From: Microbacterium sp. LWO13-1.2
Lineage (GTDB): Bacteria; Actinomycetota; Actinomycetes; Actinomycetales; Microbacteriaceae
Assembly (NCBI RefSeq): GCF_038397725.1
Contig: NZ_CP151634.1
Location: 1,612,001-1,676,000 of the forward strand
Length of the DNA stretch: 64,000 nucleotides
Reading direction: 5' to 3'
This document shows, one piece after another, positions 39,179 to 47,276 of this stretch. The position numbers and the translations under genes were made by a program. Each line of letters starts with the position of its first letter. The first letter of the stretch is position 1. Below the pieces are notes generated by a model that did no database searches, was not told where the DNA came from, and saw only the letters and a list, made by a program, of their open reading frames with translations.

Positions 39179-40510
39179 ATGTCGCAGCGTCCACAGGGCA
39201 TCGACGAACACACCATCGCCCACCTGGGCGTCGGTGCGTTCCACCGTGCACACCAGGCCTGGTACACGCACCGTGCGACCGATCAGGACGATCCGTGGAG
39301 CATCGCCGCCTTCACCGGACGATCGCCAGAGCAGGCGCAGATCCTGCAGGCGCGGCAGGGCGCATACACGCTGATCACCCGCAGCGCCGACGGGGATGAC
39401 TTCACCCAGATCACCAGCATCCGCTCGGCCCATGACGGCGCCGAACGCGCGCAGTGGGAATCCGTGATCGCCGATCCGCAGACGGCCGTCATCACGCTGA
39501 CCATCACCGAGGCCGGGTATCGGCTCGGGGCCGACGGCCGGCTCGACACCACCGCCGTCATCGACGCCGACCTCCGGAATGCGATCCAGTCCCCGGATGC
39601 TCCGATCGCGACGGCGCCGGTGCGTCTCGCTCTCGGTCTCGCCGCCCGCCGCGCGGCAGCTGCGCCGCCCCTCACGGTCATCAGCTGCGACAACCTCAGT
39701 GGCAACGGCGAGATCGCGCGGTCCGTCGTGCTCGCTGCGGCCGCCGTGCTCGATGCGACCCTGCCGGACTGGATCGACGAGAACGTCGCCTTCCTCTCCT
39801 CGATGGTCGACCGCATCACGCCGCGGACGACGGCTGCCGACGTCACCGCGGTCGAGCAGGCGACCGGCATCCGCGACGAGGGGACCGTCGTCGCCGAACC
39901 CTTCTCGGAGTGGGTGATCGAAGACGGCTTCGTCGGTCCGCGACCCGCGTGGGAGCGGGGCGGTGCGCGGCTGACCGTCGATCTCGCGCCGTTCGAGGAG
40001 CGCAAGCTGCGCATCCTCAACGGGGCGCATTCGCTGCTGGCCTATCACGGACTGCGCAACGGGTTCGATGATGTGGCCGGCGCCTTCGGCGATCCCTACC
40101 TGCGCTCCCTCGTCGAGGACTACTGGGCGATCGCGGCCTCGAGCTGTGCTCTGCCCGCCGATGAACTTGAGGACGCGATCGACGCCACGCGGCAGCGGTT
40201 CGCCAATCCGCGCATCCGCCATCAGCTGGCGCAGATCGCACTCGACGGCGCGCACAAGCTGCCGCACCGCATCGTGCCGGTGCTCGAGCACGCCATCCGG
40301 TCAGGTGCGGACGCGGAGGTGCCGGCGTCCGTCATCGCCGCGTGGTGCCTGCGTGGCGGTCAGTCCGCCGACGACGCCGCAGCGCTGCTCTCCGGGGTTC
40401 AGGACGCATCCGCCGCGGACGCAATGCTCACCGTGATCGGGCGCGAACTCCGTAGGCTGGAGGGTGACCCCACCGGCGCCCCCCGAAGCGCCGGTGCAGT
40501 GAGGAGCTGA
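39179..40510 (+). CDS. uxuB: mannitol-dehydrogenase-family reductase, probable fructuronate reductase
   Basis: A 443-residue NAD-dependent polyol/uronate dehydrogenase. It has IAHLGVGAFHRAHQAWY at the N-terminus, the SCDNLSGNGE motif and the catalytic-region DLAPFEERKLRILNGAHS with its Lys. Mannitol dehydrogenase, fructuronate reductase and tagaturonate reductase share this family. The divergent uxaC favours fructuronate to mannonate reduction. The next step (uxuA mannonate dehydratase) is not in the window. The stop is 2 bp from the LacI gene, so they form an operon. Confidence 0.85.
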   Translation: MSQRPQGIDEHTIAHLGVGAFHRAHQAWYTHRATDQDDPWSIAAFTGRSPEQAQILQARQGAYTLITRSADGDDFTQITSIRSAHDGAERAQWESVIADPQTAVITLTITEAGYRLGADGRLDTTAVIDADLRNAIQSPDAPIATAPVRLALGLAARRAAAAPPLTVISCDNLSGNGEIARSVVLAAAAVLDATLPDWIDENVAFLSSMVDRITPRTTAADVTAVEQATGIRDEGTVVAEPFSEWVIEDGFVGPRPAWERGGARLTVDLAPFEERKLRILNGAHSLLAYHGLRNGFDDVAGAFGDPYLRSLVEDYWAIAASSCALPADELEDAIDATRQRFANPRIRHQLAQIALDGAHKLPHRIVPVLEHAIRSGADAEVPASVIAAWCLRGGQSADDAAALLSGVQDASAADAMLTVIGRELRRLEGDPTGAPRSAGAVRS

Positions 40511-40512
40511 GC

Positions 40513-41559
40513 ATGGCCGAAGACGGCACCGCCGACGCCGAGCTGCGAGCGGAGCGGGCACCGGCGGCCGGCTCGGAGAGTGTGACGATCTACGACGTCG
40601 CCAAGCTGGCCGGCGTGAACCCGTCGACGGTGTCCCGGGCGCTGAACAGGCCGGGCAGAGTCAATGCCGTCACCGAACGGCGGATCCGAGCGGCTGCAGA
40701 ATCGCTCAACTATCACGTGAATCCGATGGCCCGAGCGCTGCCGACAGGGCGCACCTCGATCATCGGTCTCGTCGTCTCCGACATCACGAACCCGGTGTTC
40801 TTCGACGTGATCCGCGGCGCCGAGGCTGCTGCCGCCCGGGCCGGATACACCCTGGTGCTCACCGAGTCCGAGGAGTCGGACGAGCGCGAGTACGAGAGCG
40901 CCCAGCGGATGCTGCGCATGGTCGACGGCCTGCTCCTCGCGACTCCCCGCATGTCGGATGACCAGATCCGCGCGCTGGCGCGGCAGAAGCCCATCGCCGT
41001 GGTGAACCGACTGGTCGAGGACGTGCTGTCCGTGGTCCCGGACGTGCAGCACGGCATCGCCGAGGCCGTGCGGCATCTGCGCAGCCTCGGGCACAGCCGG
41101 ATCGCATACGTGCCGGGTCCTCCGCTGTCCTGGATGGCTCGGCACCGCGGCGAGCTGCTCTCCCAACGCTGCGAGTGGGCCCACATCGAGCTGCTGCAGC
41201 TCGCACCGGTCGCGCCCACGGTCGTCGGCGGGCGCAGCGCGGCGATGGCGGCCAGGGACAGCGGAGCGACGGCGGTCATCGCGTACAACGACCTCATCGC
41301 GATCGGTCTCATGCAGGAGCTCGTCGAGACCGGCATCCGGATCCCGGCGGACATCAGCGTGCTGGGCTTCGACGACATCTTCGGCGCCGACTTCACGTCG
41401 CCGCCCCTCACCACGGTCAAGTCGCCGCTGCGGGAGGAGGGCGATCACGCCATGGCTGCGCTGCTCAGCCGGGTGACCGAGGGCTCTCTTCCTCCCGTCG
41501 GATTCGACCTGGCGACCAGCCTCGTCGTCCGCGGCTCGACGGGAATCGCCGCCGGCTGA
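40513..41559 (+). CDS. LacI-family regulator, coupled to uxuB
   Basis: A 348-residue repressor. The LacI helix-turn-helix is VTIYDVAKLAGVNPSTVSRAL at about 22-42, the hinge follows, and the sensor has IIGLVVSDITNPVFFDVIRG and VLGFDDIFGADF. GAGGAGC precedes ATG 40513. It is one of two candidates, with the protein at 49858, to bind the TGGCAANCGNTTGCCA sites. The effector may be a uronate or its keto acid. Confidence 0.92.
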   Translation: MAEDGTADAELRAERAPAAGSESVTIYDVAKLAGVNPSTVSRALNRPGRVNAVTERRIRAAAESLNYHVNPMARALPTGRTSIIGLVVSDITNPVFFDVIRGAEAAAARAGYTLVLTESEESDEREYESAQRMLRMVDGLLLATPRMSDDQIRALARQKPIAVVNRLVEDVLSVVPDVQHGIAEAVRHLRSLGHSRIAYVPGPPLSWMARHRGELLSQRCEWAHIELLQLAPVAPTVVGGRSAAMAARDSGATAVIAYNDLIAIGLMQELVETGIRIPADISVLGFDDIFGADFTSPPLTTVKSPLREEGDHAMAALLSRVTEGSLPPVGFDLATSLVVRGSTGIAAG

Positions 41560-41604
41560 GCGGGCGGCCCTTGCGGCATTCGCTTTCTGCAACGTTTCAC
41601 AGTG

Positions 41605-41620
41605 TGGCAAGCGATTGCCA
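41605..41620. promoter_or_regulatory. LacI-type operator, site 3 of 5 (orphan position)
   Basis: TGGCAAGCGATTGCCA lies in the 242-bp gap between two converging genes, where no known start codon follows on either strand. It may mark a small transcript, a lost gene, or act as a remote looping site. Confidence 0.65.
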
Positions 41621-41752
41621 AACGCGGGAGCGAAGTACTTGCCGCTGGCCTCGAAACCGATTCCGGTCGCAGTTCGTGCGGGTGTGGGATGCGGGGGAAG
41701 ACGTCAAGTGGGACCGGAGCGGCGCGATCGCAGGGGCCGGCATGAGGCCGGG

Positions 41753-41789
41753 CCGAGGTCGGCGTCTCGGGGGAGGACGCCGACCTCGG
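41753..41789. terminator. strong hairpin terminator of the minus-strand operon
   Basis: CCGAGGTCGGCGTC (41753-41766) and GACGCCGACCTCGG (41776-41789) pair perfectly around a 9-nt loop. It lies just downstream of the PL6 stop on the minus strand and may also stop transcripts from the LacI gene. Confidence 0.75.
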
Positions 41790-41801
41790 TCGCGGGGGGG
41801 C

Positions 41802-43289
41802 TCAGGGGGCGAGCGGTCCCACGTCAGCCGGGGTCAGCGGTGCGCGCTTCGCGATCGCCGAGCTCGACTCATGGCAACCGACGTCGGCGGCGCCGATGCG
41901 CTTGCGGCCGCCGATGTCGTCTCGCACCTGGCCGGAGTGATCCTGAGTCGCGGCGTCGATGGCCGGGCTCGATGCACTGATCCGCCACACGTCGGCGGAG
42001 TCCCGCTCGAGCTGCGGGTCGACGCGGGTGAAGCCGGTCGTCGGCAGATCTCCGTCGGCGGCAGCGCCCCAGAGAACGTTGCCCGACCAGGTGAAGCCGT
42101 TCGACACGGGCACCTTGGCGAGCGTTCCGACGTCGCCCTGGATGATGTTGTCGACGATCACGCAGTCGTTCGGCTCGATCGGCCGGTGCGTCTCTCCGGA
42201 GATGCCGCCCGTGTTGCCGACGAAGTTGTTCAGCGCGATGCGGACGCGGTCGGCCGCGTCGTTCTTGTTGCGCGAGTTGGCGGGCTCTCCCTCGTAGTGA
42301 TCGCGCAGCGTGCCGGCGCCGAGCACCAGTGCCGTGTCTGCCGTCTCGCCGACGTAGTTGTTGACGATGACGTGGTCGTTGCCGTAGATGCGGATGCCGC
42401 GCTGGCCGCGGATGATGTGGTTCGACTCCACGACGGTGCGGTTTCCGTGACGCAGCACGATGCCGCCGCCGCTGTCGCGCATGGTGTTGAAGCGGATCGT
42501 GTTGTCGCTGGACTTCACCGAGATCGCCTCAGGGTCGCCGTTCGTGCGCTCGAAGAGATTGAACTCGACCAGTGCGTGGGCGCTGCTGAGCGCGCGCGGG
42601 CTGACGCCGAGACGGATCGGCTCGCCGCCGTTGTCGCCGGCGAAGCTGTGATCGGAGAAGTAGTTGTGGTGGATGTGCACATTCTCGGCCATCTCGGTCG
42701 ACCCCGCGCCCTCGACGCCGAGGAAGATGCCGAGCGTCGACTTGCTGTGGAAGTGGTTGTACTCGATGACCGTGTTGTCGGCGCGCACCATCACGCAGTG
42801 CATGCCCTCGATATCGGCGAGCACGAACTCGTTGCGGCTGAGCGTGATCGCCGTGCAGCTCGCCGGGATCTCGAACGTCGTCGACTGCGTGAAGACGAAG
42901 CCCTGGAGCGCCAGATCGTGCGTGGCATCGAAGGTGAAGCTCTGTGCGCCCGTGAGGGTGACGCCGCCGATCGATGCGGCCATGATCGTGAGCGGCTTGT
43001 TCCAGCGGCCGCCGGCGCCGGCGAGGCTGATCGGAGCGCCGTCGGGCACCGCGTAGGTGCCGTCGGCGACGATGATCGTTCCACCGTTGGTCATCGCGGA
43101 GATCGCGGTACGCAGCTCGTCCAGCGACGAGACGTGCGAGTACGGCCCGCGACCGGGAAGCAGCGGTGCGATGCGCGAGGCCACGGATGCCGAGGCAGGG
43201 CCCCCGAACACGGATGCTCCCGCCTGCTGCGGGATCGCGATCGCTGCCGCACCGGCGACAGCGGACAGGATGAACGTACGACGCTTCAT
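41802..43289 (-). CDS. exported PL6-family polysaccharide lyase
   Basis: A 495-residue beta-helix lyase, paralog of the PL6 domain at 35545 but without CBM or linker. The Tat-like signal MKRRTFILSAVAGAAAIAIP suggests folded export. Lys259 in EAISVKSS and Arg280 in GGIVLRHGN are 21 residues apart, the same spacing as the catalytic Lys250/Arg271 of chondroitinase B. Asn/His/Glu-rich turns (VHIHHNYFSDH) fit a calcium site. It is the last gene of the operon that starts at 48610. Substrate: alginate, dermatan sulfate or related uronan. Confidence 0.9.
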   Translation of the reverse strand: MKRRTFILSAVAGAAAIAIPQQAGASVFGGPASASVASRIAPLLPGRGPYSHVSSLDELRTAISAMTNGGTIIVADGTYAVPDGAPISLAGAGGRWNKPLTIMAASIGGVTLTGAQSFTFDATHDLALQGFVFTQSTTFEIPASCTAITLSRNEFVLADIEGMHCVMVRADNTVIEYNHFHSKSTLGIFLGVEGAGSTEMAENVHIHHNYFSDHSFAGDNGGEPIRLGVSPRALSSAHALVEFNLFERTNGDPEAISVKSSDNTIRFNTMRDSGGGIVLRHGNRTVVESNHIIRGQRGIRIYGNDHVIVNNYVGETADTALVLGAGTLRDHYEGEPANSRNKNDAADRVRIALNNFVGNTGGISGETHRPIEPNDCVIVDNIIQGDVGTLAKVPVSNGFTWSGNVLWGAAADGDLPTTGFTRVDPQLERDSADVWRISASSPAIDAATQDHSGQVRDDIGGRKRIGAADVGCHESSSAIAKRAPLTPADVGPLAP

Positions 43290-43311
43290 GTTTCCTCCTC
43301 GTTGAGGCGGC

Positions 43312-43330
43312 CCCTTCGACGAGCTCAGGG
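43312..43330. repeat. short intergenic repeat of a widespread type
   Basis: CCCTTCGACGAGCTCAGGG resembles a short sequence that I recall being scattered through many bacterial genomes. Only one copy is in this window. Function is unknown. Confidence 0.35.
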
Positions 43331-43371
43331 ACCAGGGTTCAGGGTCAGGGACCCAGGGGTGGGGTGGGGGA
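43328..43371 (+). other. potential G-quadruplex tract
   Basis: Seven runs of three or more G are separated by 1-5 bases on the plus strand (GGGACCAGGGTTCAGGGTC, then GGGG-T-GGGG-T-GGGGG). It lies between the fucosidase stop and PL6 start, in the template strand of the operon. Confidence 0.6.
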
Positions 43372-43380
43372 GAGGTGCGG

Positions 43381-44664
43381 TCAGGGGGTCTCGGTGAGGA
43401 ACAGCTCGATCACCGGGACGGGGGTCTCGGGGCGCTGCACCGGAAGCTGGAGCGTGAGCGTGCCATCGGGCAGCCCGCCCATCAAGGTGTTCTGCGCCTG
43501 ACGGTTCGGGTCGATGTGCAAGGGGACGAGCTCGGACGCATCCGACATCAACTGGGCGTAGCGGACCTTGCCGGCGAGTCCGGGCAGGTGCAGGTGCTTG
43601 AACGGCCAGGAGAAGAGGTGCACGTACAGGCGGTCTCCGCGCAGGGTGTATCGCGCATCGTTCGGGGCCTGCCAGGGAGCGGCGCCGGCACCGTGGATCG
43701 AGCGGGCGTGGTCGTCCATCCACGCGGCGATGTCGTCGAAGGTGCGCTGCGCCGTGCGGTCGATCCGGCCGCGGCCGTCGGGCCCGACGTTCAGCAGCAG
43801 GTTCCCGTTCTTCGCGACGCCGTCGATGAGGAGCTTGATCAGCGATTCCGAGCTCTTCACGTCGAGGTTGTCGCGGTCGTAGCCCCAGCTGCCGTTGAGG
43901 GTCTGGCATGCCTCCCAGGCCACGGGAGCGCCGTCGCGCTCCATCGGCTTCAGCGGCTGGTACTGCTCGGGGGTGACGATGTCGCCGGGAATGCCGAGAC
44001 GGTCGTTCACGATGCAGCCCGGCTGCAGTGCACGCACCAGGCAGAGCAGGTTCTCGGCATCCCAATCGGCGGCGCCCTTGCCACCCCAGTAGTCAGGACG
44101 GTGCGTGTACGAGAAGTCGAAGAAGAGGTAGTCGATCTGGCCGTAGCCGGTGAGCAGCTCGCGCACCTGCCCGTGCAGGTAGCGCTGGTAGTCGCGGATG
44201 TCGCGGTCGGCCGTCGCCGCCTTGAACTCCTCATCGTCGCGCTGCGGGTGGGTTCCGTCGACGGGGAACCTGTCGTGGTGCCAGTCGATGAGCGAGTAGT
44301 AGATGCCGACGCGCAGGCCTTCAGCGCGGCATGCCTCGACGAACTCGGCCACTGCGTCGCGGCCGAACGGGGTGTTCACGGAGGTGTAGTCGGTGAGCTT
44401 CGAATCCCACAGGCAGAAGCCGTCATGGTGCTTGGCCGTGAGGACCACGTAGCCGGCACCGGCATCCTTCGCGGTGCGCGCCCAGGCGCGCGGGTCGTAG
44501 CGATCAGGGTCGAAGTGGTCGAAGTACGGCGCGTACTGCGCGTCCGTCATGTGTTCGCGGTTCTTGACCCATTCGTGGCGGGCGGCGAGGGAGTAGAGCC
44601 CCCAGTGCACGAACATGCCGAGGCGCGCTTCTGCGAACCACTCGAGATCGGCGGATGTTGTCAT
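43381..44664 (-). CDS. GH29-family alpha-L-fucosidase-like glycosidase, cytoplasmic
   Basis: A 427-residue glycoside hydrolase. The GH29 N-terminal motif RLGMFVHWGLYSL, the TAKHHDGFCLWDS loop and IDYLFFDFSY are present, with Asp183 the probable nucleophile. ATG at 44664 overlaps the phosphatase stop (ATGA). No signal peptide exists, so it works on imported oligosaccharides. The length fits a single catalytic domain with a short beta C-terminus. Some GH29 members cleave other residues, so fucose specificity is likely but not proven. Confidence 0.87.
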   Translation of the reverse strand: MTTSADLEWFAEARLGMFVHWGLYSLAARHEWVKNREHMTDAQYAPYFDHFDPDRYDPRAWARTAKDAGAGYVVLTAKHHDGFCLWDSKLTDYTSVNTPFGRDAVAEFVEACRAEGLRVGIYYSLIDWHHDRFPVDGTHPQRDDEEFKAATADRDIRDYQRYLHGQVRELLTGYGQIDYLFFDFSYTHRPDYWGGKGAADWDAENLLCLVRALQPGCIVNDRLGIPGDIVTPEQYQPLKPMERDGAPVAWEACQTLNGSWGYDRDNLDVKSSESLIKLLIDGVAKNGNLLLNVGPDGRGRIDRTAQRTFDDIAAWMDDHARSIHGAGAAPWQAPNDARYTLRGDRLYVHLFSWPFKHLHLPGLAGKVRYAQLMSDASELVPLHIDPNRQAQNTLMGGLPDGTLTLQLPVQRPETPVPVIELFLTETP

Positions 44665-45434
44665 GACGAGGCTCCCGGGATTGTGGGTGCGGATTCGACG
44701 AGGGCGGCGCGCAGCGCGCTCAGCTCCGAGGCGGTGAGGCCGTGGGCGATCAGGTAGTCGGCGGCGGAGCCCCACTCGGCATCGAGGTTCGCGAGAGTCT
44801 CGCGCATCACCTCGGCGGGGGATTCGGTGGCGAGCATCCAGGCGTGGCTCGACTGCGGGTACTTCTTCGCCAGCCGTTCCGAGGTCGCTCGGCGGTGTTC
44901 TGCGGGGATGAGGTCGCCGGTCAGGGCGTAGTCGGCGACGACGGATTCTCGATCCGCGCCGACAGCGGCGAGGGCGAGCGCGATCGTGACCCCGGTGCGG
45001 TCCTTGCCGGCCGTGCAGTGCACGAGGGTCGGCTCGCCCGCGGCGATGATCCGCACAGCATCCACCAGCCGGTTCGATCCGCCGCCGAGCAGGTGCGCAT
45101 AGATCTCGCCGAGGCTGTAGTCCTCGAGGAAGAACGAGCGCGTGGAGCCGAGGTAGAGAGGCAGTCGGGTGATCTCGACGCCGGCGACCGCCGTGACATC
45201 GGCCGCCACCTCGTCATCGGCGCGCAGGTCGACGATGCGGCGCACGCGGGCGCGGACCTCATCCGCGCCCTGCGCACCGAGCCCGGCGAGGTGACCCGAG
45301 CGGAACAGTCGCCCTGTGCGGATCACCCCGCCGTCTGCGGGAATGCCACCGACATCCCGGAAGCCGGTCACGCCGTCGATCTCGACGATCGCCGTCGGCT
45401 CCGTCGTCGCTGTCATCGCTCGCTCGCCCGTCAT
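44661..45434 (-). CDS. tyrosine-phosphatase-like protein (Y_phosphatase3 type)
   Basis: A 257-residue protein with the complete phosphatase loop HCTAGKDRTG (Cys140, Arg146) and the N-terminal FRDVGGIPADGGVIRTGRLFRSG segment of bacterial DSP/PTP-like enzymes. The start is ATG 45434 or 45416. It lies between the permeases and the fucosidase gene in one coupled operon, an unusual place. Substrate could be phosphotyrosine, a phosphoinositide-like lipid or a sugar phosphate. Confidence 0.87.
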   Translation of the reverse strand: MTGERAMTATTEPTAIVEIDGVTGFRDVGGIPADGGVIRTGRLFRSGHLAGLGAQGADEVRARVRRIVDLRADDEVAADVTAVAGVEITRLPLYLGSTRSFFLEDYSLGEIYAHLLGGGSNRLVDAVRIIAAGEPTLVHCTAGKDRTGVTIALALAAVGADRESVVADYALTGDLIPAEHRRATSERLAKKYPQSSHAWMLATESPAEVMRETLANLDAEWGSAADYLIAHGLTASELSALRAALVESAPTIPGASS

Positions 45435-45441
45435 GGTTCGA

Positions 45442-46308
45442 TCAGCCCTTGAGCGCGCCGGAGGTGAGTCCGCGAGCGAACGAGCGCTGGAACAGGAGGA
45501 ACACGATCACCGAGGGGGCGAGCGCGAGCAGCGATGCCGCCATCACCACGCCGGGGGTGACCTCCGGTTCGATGCGCAGAGTGCGCAGCGCCAGCGGCAG
45601 CGTGTACGTGTCGCTCGAGGTCGAGACGAGCAGCGGCAGCAGGTACTGGTCCCAGATCATCGTGAATCCGAAGACCCCGATGACGCCGATGGCCGGCTTG
45701 CACAGCGGCACGATGATCTGTGCGAACACGCGCAGCTCGCTGGCACCGTCGATGCGCGCGGCCTCCTCGAGCTCGAGGGGCACGTCCTTCATGAACTCGG
45801 TCATCACCAGGATCGAGAACGCCCAGGCGCCGATCGGCACGATCATGCCCGCGAGGGTGCCCATCAGGTTGATGTGCAGGAAGGGGATGTCGGCCAACAG
45901 GATCGACAGCGGCAGCGCGAGGATCTCATCGGGCAGCATCATCGTCGCGAGGATCGCGACCAGCGCCAGCGCCGAGAAGCGGAACTTCTTGCGGGCGAGG
46001 GCGTAACCGGCGAGGACCGAGACGATCACCTGCAGGAGCAGGCCGAAGCCGACGACGAAGAACGAGTTCATGAGGTAGCCGAGCACGCCGAAGTCGAACG
46101 CGACGGAGAAGTTCTCCAGCGTCGGCCGGTTCGGAATGATGCTGAGCTCTGTCGGGTCGGTCACCTCGCTGAAGGCGCCGGAGAGCAGCGCGAGCAGGGG
46201 GCCGGCGAACAGTGCGACGACGACCGCGTACAGCAGCACCTTCACGCCGATACCGACGATGGTGCGGCTCTCGGTGAGTCCGAGAGCGGTATCCGTTCCG
46301 GCGGTCAT
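45442..46308 (-). CDS. ABC transporter permease, MalG type (third importer)
   Basis: A 288-residue permease whose ATG overlaps the previous stop. The EAA loop is ELEEAARIDGASELRVF and the C-terminus FARGLTSGALKG is MalG-like. It is coupled to the MalF-type partner upstream and 7 bp from the phosphatase gene. Confidence 0.92.
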   Translation of the reverse strand: MTAGTDTALGLTESRTIVGIGVKVLLYAVVVALFAGPLLALLSGAFSEVTDPTELSIIPNRPTLENFSVAFDFGVLGYLMNSFFVVGFGLLLQVIVSVLAGYALARKKFRFSALALVAILATMMLPDEILALPLSILLADIPFLHINLMGTLAGMIVPIGAWAFSILVMTEFMKDVPLELEEAARIDGASELRVFAQIIVPLCKPAIGVIGVFGFTMIWDQYLLPLLVSTSSDTYTLPLALRTLRIEPEVTPGVVMAASLLALAPSVIVFLLFQRSFARGLTSGALKG

Positions 46309-47276
46309 GCGTCCTTCTTCCTTCGCAGCATCAGCTGCACCGCGAGGGTCAGCACCAGCGTCGCGAGGAACAGCAGCACGGCTCCCGCCGAACCGACGCC
46401 GAGCTTCTGCTGTTCCAGGCCGAGTTTGTAGAGGAGGGTCATCACGACCTCGGTGGCGCCGTTGGGGCCACCGTTGGTCATGAGGTACACCTCGGTGAAC
46501 ACCCGGAAGCCGCGGATGGCGGCGAGGATGAACAGGATCGAGAACACCGGGCGCAGGCCCGGAAGAGTGACGTGCAGGATGCGCTGCCAGCGGTTCGCAC
46601 CGTCGACGGTCGCGGCCTCGTAGAGCCCTCGGTCGATGCCGGCGAGTCCCGCGAGGATGATCATCATGTCGTAGGGGCCGCCGCGCCAGATGCCCATCAG
46701 CATGATCGACCACATGGCCGAGTCCGGGCTGTTGATGTACTCACTGGGGGCGAGGCCGACGATCCCGATGATGGAGTTCAGGAACCCGTTGTCGGTCGGG
46801 TGGTACATGATTCGCCAGAGTTCGGCGATCACGGCCATCGGAACGACCACCGGGAGGAAGGCGGCGGAGCGGATGAAGGAGAGCTTGCGGGTCTGGCCCT
46901 CGAGGAGGAGTGCCAGCAGGAAGCCGAGCACCAGGCATCCGAGCGTCTGGCCGAATGCCAGGACGAGGGTGTTGACCGTCGCGTCTCGGAAGGCCGGATC
47001 GGAGAGGATCGTCTCGTAGTTCTTCAGCCCGACGAACTCGTTGCCGAGGTAAGGGCGGACGTTCTCGACCGACATGCCGATGGCCTGGACCATGGGGATG
47101 TAGCGGAAGACGAGGAACAGCAGCAGGGCGGGCATGAGGAAGGCCCACGGGACCCACCACTGTCCCTGTACGCGATGGCGGCCACGCCGCCGGGCGGGCG
47201 GCGGGGACACGCTGGTCCCCGCCGCCGACTTCGGAGCGTCTGCCGTGTTCACGGCGTCGGCTGTGTGGATTGTCAC
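46305..47276 (-). CDS. ABC transporter permease, MalF type (third importer)
   Basis: A 323-residue permease starting at a GTG that overlaps the binding-protein stop (GTGA). The long N-terminal tail is basic (PARRRGRHRVQGQWW). The EAA loop is GLYEAATVDGANRWQRI. Unlike the other two importers, no hairpin separates it from its binding-protein gene. Confidence 0.92.
   Translation of the reverse strand: MTIHTADAVNTADAPKSAAGTSVSPPPARRRGRHRVQGQWWVPWAFLMPALLLFLVFRYIPMVQAIGMSVENVRPYLGNEFVGLKNYETILSDPAFRDATVNTLVLAFGQTLGCLVLGFLLALLLEGQTRKLSFIRSAAFLPVVVPMAVIAELWRIMYHPTDNGFLNSIIGIVGLAPSEYINSPDSAMWSIMLMGIWRGGPYDMMIILAGLAGIDRGLYEAATVDGANRWQRILHVTLPGLRPVFSILFILAAIRGFRVFTEVYLMTNGGPNGATEVVMTLLYKLGLEQQKLGVGSAGAVLLFLATLVLTLAVQLMLRRKKDA

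Noticed and set aside
41615..41980. Possible small gene after the orphan operator
   Set aside because: The product is Arg/Gly/Ser-rich, has no visible ribosome site, crosses the terminator hairpin and overlaps the PL6 gene.
35545..43289. Naming the PL6 enzymes as alginate lyase or chondroitinase B
   Set aside because: Catalytic Lys/Arg spacing fits both. The window lacks alginate-specific downstream enzymes and unsaturated glucuronyl hydrolase, so neither can be chosen.
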